From: Candidatus Izemoplasma sp.
GTDB lineage: Bacteria; Bacillota_I; Bacilli_A; Izemoplasmatales; Izemoplasmataceae
Direction of reading: 5' to 3'
NCBI GenBank assembly: GCA_007117835.1
Contig: SKFU01000088.1
Span: 1 to 37,815 of the forward strand
Length of the DNA: 37,815 nt
The notes below the pieces were generated by a model. It did not search any database. It worked only from the letters and a program-made list of their open reading frames with translations, and had not been told where the DNA came from. The translations under genes and the position numbers were made by a program. Below are positions 16,505 through 25,738 of the stretch, one piece after another (within the stretch, counting starts at the first letter, position 1; every line of letters starts with the position of its first letter).

Positions 16505-16533
16505 ATAGTACTTTGTATGCTGTCTAATGTAAA
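16505..16533 (-). promoter_or_regulatory. katA promoter
   Basis: TTTACA (16533-16528), 17 bases, TACTAT (16510-16505) on the minus strand. Confidence 0.55.
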
Positions 16534-16730
16534 AGATTTTCTAATGTTCTTAATAAAAACCGTTTTATTTATAATTAGAAAACAGTGATATGCGTGTTTA
16601 TTAGCAACCTTTAGTAGACAGTGTTATTGATCTGCAACATTTTTAGTTGGATATTTTGGTGGTTGTGTTAATGATACATCCATGACTATTGTGATGACAT
16701 TTAACCTTTTTATATGAAAATAGAGAAAAT

Positions 16731-16764
16731 AAAAACTAGACATTCACTTGTTTGTCCAGTTTTT
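16731..16764 (-). terminator. Terminator after the proXWV operon
   Basis: AAAAACTAGACA pairs with TGTCCAGTTTTT with one mismatch. It lies about 50 bases past the proV stop. Confidence 0.65.
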
Positions 16765-16817
16765 ATCTTTAATTTACAGGGTCATACAGATGATAATTAT
16801 TATTGTAATCACCATGC

Positions 16818-17993
16818 TTAATCGGCAAGCACATTAATAATATCATCATTTGATATAACACCTCTTAAACGTTTTTTACCATCTAAAACTGCAACTTCAA
16901 ATGTTGCATCACTAAGGTTTTTCCAAATGTCTTTTAAATAAGCATTACGGTTAATCACGGTGTTATCTTCAGTAACTAAACGTTCAAGTGATTTTGCCTT
17001 TGATCGTTTAAGTTGTTCAGTTGTAACATAGCCTAAAAACTTATTATCATCATCCGTTACATAACAAAATTCTAAGTTGCCAGACTCAAGTTTTTCTAGC
17101 AGTGTCTTTGGATGATCACTCGGTAATGCCGTATACGAAGGTTTTCTCATAACACTTCTAACTTTCAAAATACGTGTTTTATCGACATCGGCGATGAAAT
17201 CACGCACATAATCATTTGCGGGATTTTCAAAAAAGTCTTTGGGTGTGCCAATTTGAACTACTTCGGCATCTCTCATGAGTGCAATGCGTTCGCCCAATCG
17301 GAATGCTTCATTCATATCATGGGTGATAAAAACGATTGTTCGATCAAATGAATCATCTAAGTTTAATAACTCATTTTGCATATCGCGTCGAATGAGGGGA
17401 TCAAGCGCACTATAGGGTTCATCCATAAGCAATAGTTCTGGGTTATTAACCAATGCACGGGCAAGGCCCACACGTTGTTTCATGCCGCCACTTAACTGAC
17501 TTGGCATGTGATGTTCCCATCCATCTAAACCGACTTGTTTAATCGCTTCAAGTGCTTTTTCTGTGCGTTCTTTCTTATCCACATGTTGAATTTCCAAAGG
17601 ATACTCAACATTTTCCAATACATTACGGTGACTTAACAAGCCAAAGTGTTGAAACACCATCGATACTTCTTTACGACGGAATGTGCGTAAACGCATATTA
17701 TCCATATCATTGATGTTTTCACCATCAATGATAATGTCTCCACGTGTTGGTTTGTTTAAACCATTTAATGTTCTGATAAACGTACTTTTTCCACTACCAC
17801 TAAGACCAACAATGACAAAAAGTTCATCAGGATAAATTTCAAAATTAACATTTCTATTGGCCACAGTAACGCCTGTTTTCTCCATGATTTCACTGACATG
17901 CATATCTGTATCTAGCATGCTTTTTGCTTGTTCTACTTGACTGGGTTTCCCAAATATAACACTTAAGTTCTCTACTTTAATATGTTTAGACAT
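16818..17993 (-). CDS. proV: Glycine betaine/proline ABC importer, ATPase with CBS domains
   Basis: 391 residues from the ATG at 17993, which has a GGAGGG site and overlaps the permease stop by 8 bases (ATGTCTAA); a longer frame to 18026 lacks a site. Walker A is GLSGSGKS (63-70), then QLSGGMKQRVGLARAL and LLLMDEPYSALDP. Residues from about 270 to the end form a CBS pair (YVTDDDNKFLGYVTTEQL, LDGKKRLRGVISNDD), which in OpuA senses ionic strength or c-di-AMP. It forms the importer with proW and proX for compatible solutes in osmotic stress. Confidence 0.93.
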   Translation of the reverse strand: MSKHIKVENLSVIFGKPSQVEQAKSMLDTDMHVSEIMEKTGVTVANRNVNFEIYPDELFVIVGLSGSGKSTFIRTLNGLNKPTRGDIIIDGENINDMDNMRLRTFRRKEVSMVFQHFGLLSHRNVLENVEYPLEIQHVDKKERTEKALEAIKQVGLDGWEHHMPSQLSGGMKQRVGLARALVNNPELLLMDEPYSALDPLIRRDMQNELLNLDDSFDRTIVFITHDMNEAFRLGERIALMRDAEVVQIGTPKDFFENPANDYVRDFIADVDKTRILKVRSVMRKPSYTALPSDHPKTLLEKLESGNLEFCYVTDDDNKFLGYVTTEQLKRSKAKSLERLVTEDNTVINRNAYLKDIWKNLSDATFEVAVLDGKKRLRGVISNDDIINVLAD

Positions 17994-18849
17994 CCAATCC
18001 CTCCGTACGGTTAAATTTAGAAGCAAACCCTTGCAGGATTCGATCGAGAATAATTGCTAAAAACACAATGGCCAATCCGGCTTGAAAACCTCTTCCGACT
18101 TCAAGTCGTCGAATCGATATTAAAACTTCATCTCCAATACCTTCTGCACCGATCATTGAAGCAATAACAACCATTGCCATTGCCATCATTGTGGTTTGAT
18201 TAATTCCCGTCATAATGGTTGAAATCGATTGCGGTATTTCAATTTTAAATAGCATTTGGGCAGGTGTAGAACCAAAACTTTTACCTGCTTCTACCACTTC
18301 TTTGTTCACATTAGTAATACCTAGATAAGTCAGTCTTATTAGCGGTGGGACTGCGTAAATGGTCGTTGCAACAACTGCCGGCACACGTCCTATACCAAAT
18401 AACATGATTGCTGGTATTAAATAAACAAAACTTGGCATCGTTTGCATACCATCTAAGATTGGTTTGAATATTGATTCAATAGGCTTAGATTTTGCCATAA
18501 TAATCCCACTTGGAATACCGATAATAAGACTGACAAAAACACTAATAAAAATAATGACTAAAGTGTAAATCATCGGATCCCAAAGTCCAAACATGGCGAT
18601 TAAGAATAACATTGTGGCCAGTATAAGACCACCTAAGTAACTGTATAGTTTAAAACCAAGATAAGCAACCGCTATAATATAAATCCACCATGGAATGGCA
18701 CTAAGCACAAAATCAAACCCATTAAATAATGCCAAGACAACGGTTGTAATCACATCAAAGAGTCCGCCAAATGTGTCTAAAATCCAATCGACAAAGCGAT
18801 CAATGATACCACTTATTTCAAAAATGAACTGTTCTGGATAATGTAACAT
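17986..18849 (-). CDS. proW: Glycine betaine/proline ABC importer, permease
   Basis: 287 residues with an amphipathic N-terminus and about seven helices. The ATPase-docking loop is GITNVNKEVVEAGKSFGSTP followed by ATMAMAMVVIASMIGAEGIGDEV-like text, typical for ProW/OpuAB. The AAGGAGACATT site fits the ATG. A hairpin at 18871-18899 separates it from proX. There is no fused binding domain, so the binding protein is the separate proX. Confidence 0.93.
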   Translation of the reverse strand: MLHYPEQFIFEISGIIDRFVDWILDTFGGLFDVITTVVLALFNGFDFVLSAIPWWIYIIAVAYLGFKLYSYLGGLILATMLFLIAMFGLWDPMIYTLVIIFISVFVSLIIGIPSGIIMAKSKPIESIFKPILDGMQTMPSFVYLIPAIMLFGIGRVPAVVATTIYAVPPLIRLTYLGITNVNKEVVEAGKSFGSTPAQMLFKIEIPQSISTIMTGINQTTMMAMAMVVIASMIGAEGIGDEVLISIRRLEVGRGFQAGLAIVFLAIILDRILQGFASKFNRTEGLDV

Positions 18850-18870
18850 AATGTCTCCTTCTTTCTTTAA

Positions 18871-18899
18871 ATAGACACAGCGTTAGACGCTGCGTCTAT
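18871..18899 (-). promoter_or_regulatory. Intercistronic hairpin between proX and proW
   Basis: ATAGAC-A-CAGCG and CGCTG-C-GTCTAT form an 11-bp stem with one internal mismatch and a 5-base loop. It has no strong T-run, so it probably protects the proX message end or partly attenuates, raising binding protein over permease. Confidence 0.65.
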
Positions 18900-18920
18900 C
18901 CAATAATATTCATTTAGTAT

Positions 18921-19904
18921 TTATTGTACTGTTTCGTTATTTAGTGCATCTAAAATCTTTGTAAGTGCTTCATCACTAACCCATTTAGACCAAATGTCTT
19001 CATTATTTTTTAAGAACCAAATGGCAGTTTCTCTACCCGTTGCATCATTATCAACCATGTAACCTAAAGCATCACTTGTAAGATCTGAAGAGCTTGTATA
19101 GTTTCTTAAAAACTCTGTGATTTCAGGATAACGTGCTTCGAAATCATTGGTAATAACAATATCGACACTCACACTTGGGAATGCCCCAATGCCCTCAGCA
19201 AAATCGCTTTCTGAGTATTGGGTATCTTCTAGTAATACCATATCATAAATTCCCATTATCCATGTGGGTTCCCAGTTGTATCCAACCCAAGGCTGTTCAT
19301 CTCGGTAAGCATCCGCTAAGGTTGCAGATAAAATAGAGTTTGAATCAATACTTCTAAACTCGTAATAGTCACCCAGTCCATAAACTTCTATTTTATCTTC
19401 TAAGAAAGCTGTCGCTGCCCATCCTTGTGGGCCACCATAAATAATGCCTTTGTCGCCACCTTCAGGATGTGGGAAAAGATGTGCAAAGTCTTTTAAATCT
19501 TCGACAGTTTGTAACTCAGGATATTCTTCTGTTAAATATTTCGGAATATATAATCCTTGAGCATTATCACCGAAATTGACACCTAATCTGATGTACTCAC
19601 CGGCAGCCAAATCTGCGGAATAAGTTGGAATATTATCCGACCAAATCTCCATTGCCACATCGATGTCACCTGTTTTTAATGTCGAAATCATAATGGCTGT
19701 ATCGGCTGAAACAGAACGTGTTGGCACATCGTATCCGTTTTCAATTATATAACGCGCAACTTCATCATGAAACACGTTACTATCCCAATCACCTTGTCCA
19801 AATACTATTTCTTCTTGCTGATCACATGCAGCTACGGTCATAAATAATAACATCAAAACTGCAATCATCAGTATTTTTTTCTGTGTTTGCTTAATATATT
19901 TCAT
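18921..19904 (-). CDS. proX: Glycine betaine/proline-binding lipoprotein
   Basis: 327 residues from the ATG at 19904 (MKYIKQTQKKILMIAVL), which has an AGGAG site; a frame back to 19943 lacks one and would spoil the signal. The lipobox is MTVAAC, so it is membrane-tethered. The mature part begins with EEIVFGQGDWDSNVFHDEVA, the usual start of OpuAC/ProX-like type II binding proteins, and has WVGYNWEPTWIMGIYD late in the chain. The aromatic residues there probably cage the quaternary amine. It is first in the operon; promoter at 19929-19957. Confidence 0.92.
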   Translation of the reverse strand: MKYIKQTQKKILMIAVLMLLFMTVAACDQQEEIVFGQGDWDSNVFHDEVARYIIENGYDVPTRSVSADTAIMISTLKTGDIDVAMEIWSDNIPTYSADLAAGEYIRLGVNFGDNAQGLYIPKYLTEEYPELQTVEDLKDFAHLFPHPEGGDKGIIYGGPQGWAATAFLEDKIEVYGLGDYYEFRSIDSNSILSATLADAYRDEQPWVGYNWEPTWIMGIYDMVLLEDTQYSESDFAEGIGAFPSVSVDIVITNDFEARYPEITEFLRNYTSSSDLTSDALGYMVDNDATGRETAIWFLKNNEDIWSKWVSDEALTKILDALNNETVQ

Positions 19905-19928
19905 TATATCAACTCCTATAGACACCTT

Positions 19929-19957
19929 AACATAAAAGCGCACAAATGTTAAGTAAA
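19929..19957 (-). promoter_or_regulatory. proX promoter
   Basis: TTTACT (19957-19952), 17 bases, TATGTT (19934-19929). The leader would be about 20 bases, carrying AGGAG. Confidence 0.5.
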
Positions 19958-20034
19958 CGCGCGTTGTCTAAAAAACTAGTTTTAAAGCCCTTCATAAAGG
20001 CGACAACAAGGGTTTGAAAACGCCTAAATAATTA

Positions 20035-20061
20035 AGAAAGCGTTTTCTGTATACGCTTACA
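20035..20061. promoter_or_regulatory. Two abutting cre-like (CcpA/LacI-type) boxes
   Basis: AGAAAGCGTTTTCT (20035-20048) and TGTATACGCTTACA (20048-20061) share one base. The second, read in reverse, is TGTAAGCGTATACA, fitting the relaxed cre form TGNAANCGNWNNCW. They lie about 80-110 bases upstream of the proX promoter. Confidence 0.45.
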
Positions 20062-20335
20062 TTTTAATAAAATGCTTTGTTTTCCCAACTATTTTGAAAA
20101 TAATATAGATTTTTTCATTGATTTTTATATGATATTTTTTCATAATTATCCGGTATTATTCGTACAAAAACATATTATATGGCTAAGTGAGTAACAAGCG
20201 ATGTGCGACGTTAAAATAACTCAGTTTGTATGGTTGTCTAACCATTTTAACTGCCTTGGTTTATTATCTACTATAATCACATTCATCAGTGATATCTAAA
20301 TTGTACTCAACCGCTGAAAAATGATGCCGATTGAG

Positions 20336-20393
20336 AAAAAATATGAAAAAATCTTAGTCTAGTGTTTAAACCTAAGATTTTTTTCATATTTTT
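20336..20393. terminator. Terminator after the GGDEF/HD-GYP gene
   Basis: A long stem: AAAAATATGAAAAAATCTTAG against CTAAGATTTTTTTCATATTTTT, with a 14-base loop. It lies 18 bases past the minus-strand stop and is symmetrical enough to act both ways. Confidence 0.85.
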
Positions 20394-20410
20394 GGCTTAT
20401 TTAAATCGCT

Positions 20411-22393
20411 TTAATTTTGAAGGGTTTGTTTCATTTGCTCAATAAACTTATTTGCAACCTGTGGATCAAACTGGCTGCCCATATGTGTTTGTATTTCAAT
20501 GAGTGCTTCTACTTTGGTTAAGACCTTGCGATATGTTCTTTGTTCAGTCATGGCGTCATAAGCATCCACCACAGCAATAATTCTTGCCTCTAAAGGAATT
20601 TCATCACCCTTAATGCCTTTAGGGTAACCCAAACCATCAAAGCGTTCATGATGGGTATAAACAATATTTGCAATGTGGGCATATTCTGGGACTGATGACA
20701 AAATCTTAAATCCTGAGACAGGATGTTTTTTTATTTGTTCATATTCTTGGTTTGTGAGTAAGTCTGGTTTATCTAAAATTGTTTCTGAAATATTGATTTT
20801 ACCAATGTCATGCAAACGCGCTGCAAGTTTAACACGATTAACAAACTCTGGATTCGGGTCAAACTGTCTCGCAATCTGTCCAGCAATTTGACTGACTCTT
20901 TCTGAGTGCATTTTTTCTCTAGGACTTTTTTCAAACAAGGTAGACATGATAATATCAACTGTTTTTTTCGATATACTTGACCCTTCATACACTTTATTTT
21001 CATGCAGTTTAATCACTGCTTTATTAAATGTTTCGGTCAATGGTTTGGTGCGATTGTCTGATACTGCATACCCATAACTCATTTTCAAATCAAGATTATG
21101 GTATTCAAGTGATTCTGATGCGTGTTTTATGGATTGAATAATGGTTTGAATCGTCTGTTTATCCAAACCTTCACTGATTAACGAAAATTCATCACCACCC
21201 GTACGGTATACGTCAACCTCAGGATAAACATCAGTCACTGTTTCAATCGTTTGTGCGACAGTTTTAAGAATCTCATTACCAACACTATATCCCAATGTTG
21301 TATTAAATATTTGGAACGCATTAATGTCAAAGATGATTACAGTGACAGGATAAACAAACAGTGATTCATCCTTAAAGAATTGTTCATCAAACGACATACG
21401 GTTATTTAAGCCGGTTAAGAGGTCCTTTTTTTTCAGTTGGTCAATGTTTTGTTTTTGTGAAAGTTCTTCGGTTAAATCTTCAACGATACCAATCCCACCA
21501 ATAACACGGTTTTCTTCGTAAATCGGCGAAAACTGAACTCTTACAGGCACCTCGTGTCCAGATAATATCGATTGATAAGGGCCTTCATAGCGTGATTTTA
21601 ACCCCTTGATAGAATCGTTTACACCGGCAACAATGTCAGTGTTTGGTAATGTCTTCATATCAAGACCTTTTAACTGTTTTGTGGTGGTCTTTAGAATATC
21701 AGCGAATGCTTGATTCGCAAGTTCAATCACCCCAAAAGTATTGTAATGAAAAATCCCAAGTTTTGAGGTATCAATCAGTGTTCGGTATTTTTTTTCGCTT
21801 GCACTTAATAATTTTTGTTGGTCTAACCGGTTTTGATGGTTGAGTAAGGCAATACTTAACAGTGCTGTGGCGATTGGAAATGCAAGTATCATTACTGGGC
21901 CTAACAATCTAATAACGGTTATGTTTAGTGGATAAGGGAATGCCAGTTGGGCCATAATGACAAATAAATGCACTAAAAGTCCAAATAAATAAAACTGACT
22001 CAGGCGATTGATCTTTAACCGGTGGATAATGTATCTTTTCCAAATCAAGCCAATTATCAACGCTAATAACAGTGATAATATGCCGGCATAAACGCCAACA
22101 CCGCCAACATATAGGCGATAAGCCATTGCAATGACAGTCGCTACCACTGCCGTAAGATGAGGGAAAAACAATGCTGTAACACCAATCATCACACTTCGGG
22201 TATCAAAAATAGCGCCAGTTGATAGTGTCCAAGCATTCATCATAATGACGACAGTAATGCCGCCTATCAAAACACCTATCAAACCATTGATAAGTGGTTT
22301 TTTTAAGTCGAAACGGGCGCCTGGAAGTGTAACGATGAACACCAAACCAAACAATAAGATGATGTTAACGCTAATGTCTCTAATTAGTTCCAT
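20411..22393 (-). CDS. Membrane 5TM-PAS-GGDEF-HD-GYP signalling protein
   Basis: 660 residues. Residues 1-185 are a LytS-type membrane sensor (5TM-5TMR), with GAIFDTRSVMIG (60-71) and AYRLYVGGVGVYAG typical of it. A PAS domain follows (about 198-310), then GGDEF (about 322-480; intact GGDEF 399-403, no RxxD inhibitory site), then HD-GYP with HDIGK (528-532) and HHERFDGLGYPKG (581-593). It could both make and break c-di-GMP or related cyclic dinucleotides; which activity prevails is unknown. A GAGAG site precedes the ATG. It starts 52 bases after the TPR-GAF-GGDEF gene and probably shares its promoter. Confidence 0.93.
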   Translation of the reverse strand: MELIRDISVNIILLFGLVFIVTLPGARFDLKKPLINGLIGVLIGGITVVIMMNAWTLSTGAIFDTRSVMIGVTALFFPHLTAVVATVIAMAYRLYVGGVGVYAGILSLLLALIIGLIWKRYIIHRLKINRLSQFYLFGLLVHLFVIMAQLAFPYPLNITVIRLLGPVMILAFPIATALLSIALLNHQNRLDQQKLLSASEKKYRTLIDTSKLGIFHYNTFGVIELANQAFADILKTTTKQLKGLDMKTLPNTDIVAGVNDSIKGLKSRYEGPYQSILSGHEVPVRVQFSPIYEENRVIGGIGIVEDLTEELSQKQNIDQLKKKDLLTGLNNRMSFDEQFFKDESLFVYPVTVIIFDINAFQIFNTTLGYSVGNEILKTVAQTIETVTDVYPEVDVYRTGGDEFSLISEGLDKQTIQTIIQSIKHASESLEYHNLDLKMSYGYAVSDNRTKPLTETFNKAVIKLHENKVYEGSSISKKTVDIIMSTLFEKSPREKMHSERVSQIAGQIARQFDPNPEFVNRVKLAARLHDIGKINISETILDKPDLLTNQEYEQIKKHPVSGFKILSSVPEYAHIANIVYTHHERFDGLGYPKGIKGDEIPLEARIIAVVDAYDAMTEQRTYRKVLTKVEALIEIQTHMGSQFDPQVANKFIEQMKQTLQN

Positions 22394-22445
22394 GATTAGA
22401 CTCTCTTTTATAAGACCTGTGACTCTTTTTAAACATTAATTGTAA

Positions 22446-24569
22446 TTATTCAGTAGTAAAGTGCATTGCAGTCACTTTGTTTTTACCGTGTTTTTTACTT
22501 TGATAAAGCTGTTGATCAGCGTGTTTAATAAATTGTTCTGGTTGTATGGTTTGCGTGGGTAGAATTGTCGAAAGCCCAATCGAAACCGTAATCTTTCCAG
22601 ACACGTGTTCAAGATGTTTCATGGCGTGAATCGATTGCGTGAGCTGTGCTGCATATCGTTTCGCCTCGTCGAGTTTAGTATCCGGTAAAAGCATCACAAA
22701 CTCATCACCACCATAACGCGCAACAAAGTAATCGATTGGTTTGTTTTTATCTAAATAATAGGCAACATTTTTAATCACTTCATCACCGGTTAAATGACCG
22801 TAAGTGTCATTAAAGTCTTTAAAGTTGTCGATATCAACAAACAGCATGGAAAGCGGCGATTTTTTTTGCTTTGCGGATGCCAACATCGATACCAATGTTT
22901 CATCAAACAAGCGGCGATTAGGAATGCCGGTTAACCCATCCGATTCAGAAAGCAATTTCAACTTTTGATTTAAGATTGCGAGTTCTTTGGTGTGTTTTGC
23001 ATTTTTAATTGAAATCGCTAAATAATACGCGAGTGTTTGCAGTAAAACCTCATGCATTTCCGTATACATGTTACGGTTTTTAGCTTGAATAGTTACTGTC
23101 CCAATTGGTTCACCTTCGACAATTAGCGGTGCATACATTGCAGACATCATTAATTCGCTACGACTTGAAGAAAAATCTTTAATATAGGCTTTATACTCTT
23201 TTTTAACATCATTTATTCTAAACGTTTCTTGATTAACAAAACAATAAACACTTAAACTCATTTTACTATCTAAAGAAAATGAAAGCGGTTCTTGCCTAAG
23301 ATTGTTTTCGATAAATAAATCAATGTCTAATGAATTGGTTTCTTTATTGTGAAATCCAATTGCTAACGTGTCTACAACCATCAATTGATTGATGTTTTCA
23401 GATATTTTAGTGAAAATATCTTCCAAATCGTGGGTTGCAGTCATGCTTCTACCAATATTGCTTAACACTTGCATTTGCTTAAAGTTTTTTCGTAACTGCT
23501 CAGAAAGCAATCGGTACGTTTCTGTTTCTTGAATCGCTGTGTTTAATTTCGTTTGAAACTCAATGTTTTTGATACGCTCTATACGGCGATTTTCTTGAAC
23601 GATTAAGCTCGAGTCAAAATACGCTTTGTAGTGGATATAGGCGTTATCTTTGAGCTGAGTGCGTTCATAAAATAAAGCCAGCTGTTCATGAACACGCGGC
23701 ATAAACTCTACGGAGTCTAGACGTTTTGCCAGTGAAAAAGCTGTTTCAAAATGGGTTTTTGCCGCATCGACAGCTTGGGCTTGGTCATACGCGTTAGCAA
23801 GTTCAATATGAAGTCTTACTAAAATATAAAAATCCTGACTCTCCTCAGCACTAACGATACCTTTTTTAAGTTGTTCTATACTGCATTCATAATTATTAAT
23901 CTTTCGGTAATACTGACCAAAAGCATAGTAGCTATGCGCAAGTAATAGTGTTTGTTCGAAGTCAATCGCATGCTGATATGCGTTTATAAATTTGTCGTAA
24001 GCCTGATCTAATTTATCTAAGTTTAAGTAGACATTACCAATGTTTAAGTACGCAATCGCAATCGCGTATTCATCAGCGTTAATTTGTGCAAGTTGATAAC
24101 TTTTTTGGTAAAAATCCAACGCAGTTGGGTAATTTTTCAAATCCTCGTGCAATGTGCCTAAATTATTAAAAAGTTTTGACTTTTGCTCATCAAGATTTTT
24201 TTCTTCTACAAGCTTAAGCGCCGTTGTATAGTAGTTAAGTGCTTGATCTGTAAATTCAATCGTAATGTAAACATTGCCTAGCCCTATCAGTGCTTCGGCT
24301 TGGGTTTCATGGTGCTCAATTTTGGTCGCGAGTTCCAGAGATTGGCTTAAAAAATCAACGGCTTTATCAAAATCACCGTTAATCCAATAACAGCGTCCAA
24401 TACGCATTTTACTTCTTGCAATTCCTTCATTAATGCCCTGTTCAATTGACAATACAAGCGCTTTTTCAGCAATTTTAAGCGCTTCTTCTGTACTTTTTCT
24501 CTCGGCACTTAACGCTTCTAACAAAAGTTCTTCAACCTGTTTGAAATGATTATTTCTTTCAACCTTCAT
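22446..24569 (-). CDS. TPR-GAF-GGDEF diguanylate cyclase
   Basis: 707 residues from the ATG at 24569, placed 7 bases after GTGGAG; an in-frame GTG at 24581 is part of that site. The first 330 residues are about seven to eight TPR units (ARSKMRIGRCYWINGDFDKA, AEALIGLGNVYITIEFTDQA and so on), then a helical linker, a GAF domain (about 360-535) and a C-terminal GGDEF domain with LTGIPNRRLFDE and RYGGDEF intact. No RxxD product-inhibition site is visible. There are no membrane segments, so it is cytoplasmic. It is first of the two-gene c-di-GMP unit. Confidence 0.93.
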   Translation of the reverse strand: MKVERNNHFKQVEELLLEALSAERKSTEEALKIAEKALVLSIEQGINEGIARSKMRIGRCYWINGDFDKAVDFLSQSLELATKIEHHETQAEALIGLGNVYITIEFTDQALNYYTTALKLVEEKNLDEQKSKLFNNLGTLHEDLKNYPTALDFYQKSYQLAQINADEYAIAIAYLNIGNVYLNLDKLDQAYDKFINAYQHAIDFEQTLLLAHSYYAFGQYYRKINNYECSIEQLKKGIVSAEESQDFYILVRLHIELANAYDQAQAVDAAKTHFETAFSLAKRLDSVEFMPRVHEQLALFYERTQLKDNAYIHYKAYFDSSLIVQENRRIERIKNIEFQTKLNTAIQETETYRLLSEQLRKNFKQMQVLSNIGRSMTATHDLEDIFTKISENINQLMVVDTLAIGFHNKETNSLDIDLFIENNLRQEPLSFSLDSKMSLSVYCFVNQETFRINDVKKEYKAYIKDFSSSRSELMMSAMYAPLIVEGEPIGTVTIQAKNRNMYTEMHEVLLQTLAYYLAISIKNAKHTKELAILNQKLKLLSESDGLTGIPNRRLFDETLVSMLASAKQKKSPLSMLFVDIDNFKDFNDTYGHLTGDEVIKNVAYYLDKNKPIDYFVARYGGDEFVMLLPDTKLDEAKRYAAQLTQSIHAMKHLEHVSGKITVSIGLSTILPTQTIQPEQFIKHADQQLYQSKKHGKNKVTAMHFTTE

Positions 24570-24603
24570 GTTTAGCTCCACAAATTTTGACGTTGATAAT
24601 CTT

Positions 24604-24632
24604 ATTATAACACTTGCTACTTAAATACTAAA
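24604..24632 (-). promoter_or_regulatory. Promoter of the two GGDEF genes
   Basis: TATAAT (24609-24604) with an extended TGT before it; TTTAGT (24632-24627) is a weak -35 at 17 bases. Confidence 0.55.
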
Positions 24633-24654
24633 ACACATTTTCAGTGGACTTTTT

Positions 24655-25449
24655 TTATGTTTGTTTTTTTGCAACAATAATCATTGATAGTGGCAACCCT
24701 TGATGGTCGATATGATCAAACATATTCCCAACACAGTAATCAAATTCTTGATACTGAGTAATCGACAGTCCATTAGCAATCATCGCTGAAAAAACATCCG
24801 ATAACGTATGCGAAAAACTGGTAAATACTGTGTCTTTTTTTAGTGTATCAGACATGTATCCCATACCACTTTCTTTCCAGATAGTCTTGCCGAAATAGTC
24901 ATAAACTATTCGCTTAGGATCGCTTTGAACATATTGATCTTCACCTTTTGTTGCAAACATCAACTCAAATGGATGCGCCTCATGAATGAAAAGTGTGGCG
25001 TTGGGTTTTAATGTTTTTACGACCTTCCTAAAAAAATGATTTAAGTCTTCAAACCAACACAGTGCGCCAACAGTAATAAATCCATAATCAAACATCGTAT
25101 CATACAAAGAATCTAATTGTAATATATCGGCTTGAATGAATGTTGTCGGTAAGTTCAGTTTCTTTGCGGCATCATTCGCATAATCCACCATATTTTCAGC
25201 AATATCAAATCCCACCGCTTTATGTACCCCCATCATCGATAGCTGCATCAGTTCACGACCATTGTTTGTACAAAACTGAACAATCGTTTGGTTTTTTAAG
25301 TCATACGCTTTAATAACAGATAAGAAATCTTGGTGTAAAAAGGGGTTATCATTTGCGTTTAAACGCTCGAGTAAGTCTTTTGCGTACTCACCAGAACGAT
25401 GATCAAACGCTGATTCCCACGCCTTTTTGTTGCCTTTTGTGTAATCCAT
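24655..25449 (-). CDS. Class I SAM-dependent methyltransferase
   Basis: 264 residues. Motif I is modified to VQFCTNNGRELMQLS (usual E/DxGxGxG is here CTNNGREL), followed by VGFDIAENMVDYAN (motif II acidic residue) and QADILQLD (motif III). This arrangement resembles a Methyltransf_11/25-type family common in Bacillota. The substrate is unknown. AGGAGATAATT precedes the ATG. Confidence 0.8.
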   Translation of the reverse strand: MDYTKGNKKAWESAFDHRSGEYAKDLLERLNANDNPFLHQDFLSVIKAYDLKNQTIVQFCTNNGRELMQLSMMGVHKAVGFDIAENMVDYANDAAKKLNLPTTFIQADILQLDSLYDTMFDYGFITVGALCWFEDLNHFFRKVVKTLKPNATLFIHEAHPFELMFATKGEDQYVQSDPKRIVYDYFGKTIWKESGMGYMSDTLKKDTVFTSFSHTLSDVFSAMIANGLSITQYQEFDYCVGNMFDHIDHQGLPLSMIIVAKKQT

Positions 25450-25738
25450 AATTATCTCCTAGATTGAGTCATTTAGGTTTGAGTGTAAACAGCTGATTCG
25501 ATGTTTTTTACCCTACACTGGATTTTTTATAAATTTATTGATTGGTATTGATACTAATCTTCATAAGTCAAATTGACGTATGATTTTTACAATACTAATA
25601 CCATTGTAGTGTATCGAGCATGTTATGGCAATAAACTTATTGACATTAGTCAGTATAAGTTTGGGTCGATTCATCAAAAATTTTGCAATAAAAAAACATC
25701 TTGCAAAGTCTTTACAAGATGTTTTAATCACTACATGC
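25450..25738. other. Intergenic stretch with terminator, otherwise nothing recognised
   Basis: Short frames occur on both strands (60-72 codons), but none has a ribosome site or family likeness. The only clear element is the terminator at 25693-25725. Confidence 0.5.
25693..25725 (-). terminator. Terminator after the GlsB-like gene
   Basis: AAAACATCTTG pairs with CAAGATGTTTT. On the minus strand it ends in seven or more Ts. Confidence 0.8.

Larger units (their letters stand above)
16464..16817. other. Intergenic region between proV and katA
   Basis: About 350 bases without a credible gene. It holds the katA promoter, a small GTGC-TTTA-GCAC hairpin in the katA leader (16483-16494), and the proV-side terminator at 16731-16764. 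TTATAATTAGAA near 16570 resembles half of a PerR box but not a full site. Confidence 0.6.
19905..20410. other. Intergenic control region upstream of proX
   Basis: About 500 AT-rich bases with no credible gene on either strand. It contains the proX promoter, two abutting cre-like boxes (20035-20061), a partial third (20015-20028), and the terminator of the HD-GYP gene at the far end. Confidence 0.6.

Noticed and set aside
16560-16585. PerR-box-like sequence upstream of katA
   Set aside because: Only one half matches TTATAATNATTATAA, and it lies upstream of the predicted -35 box.
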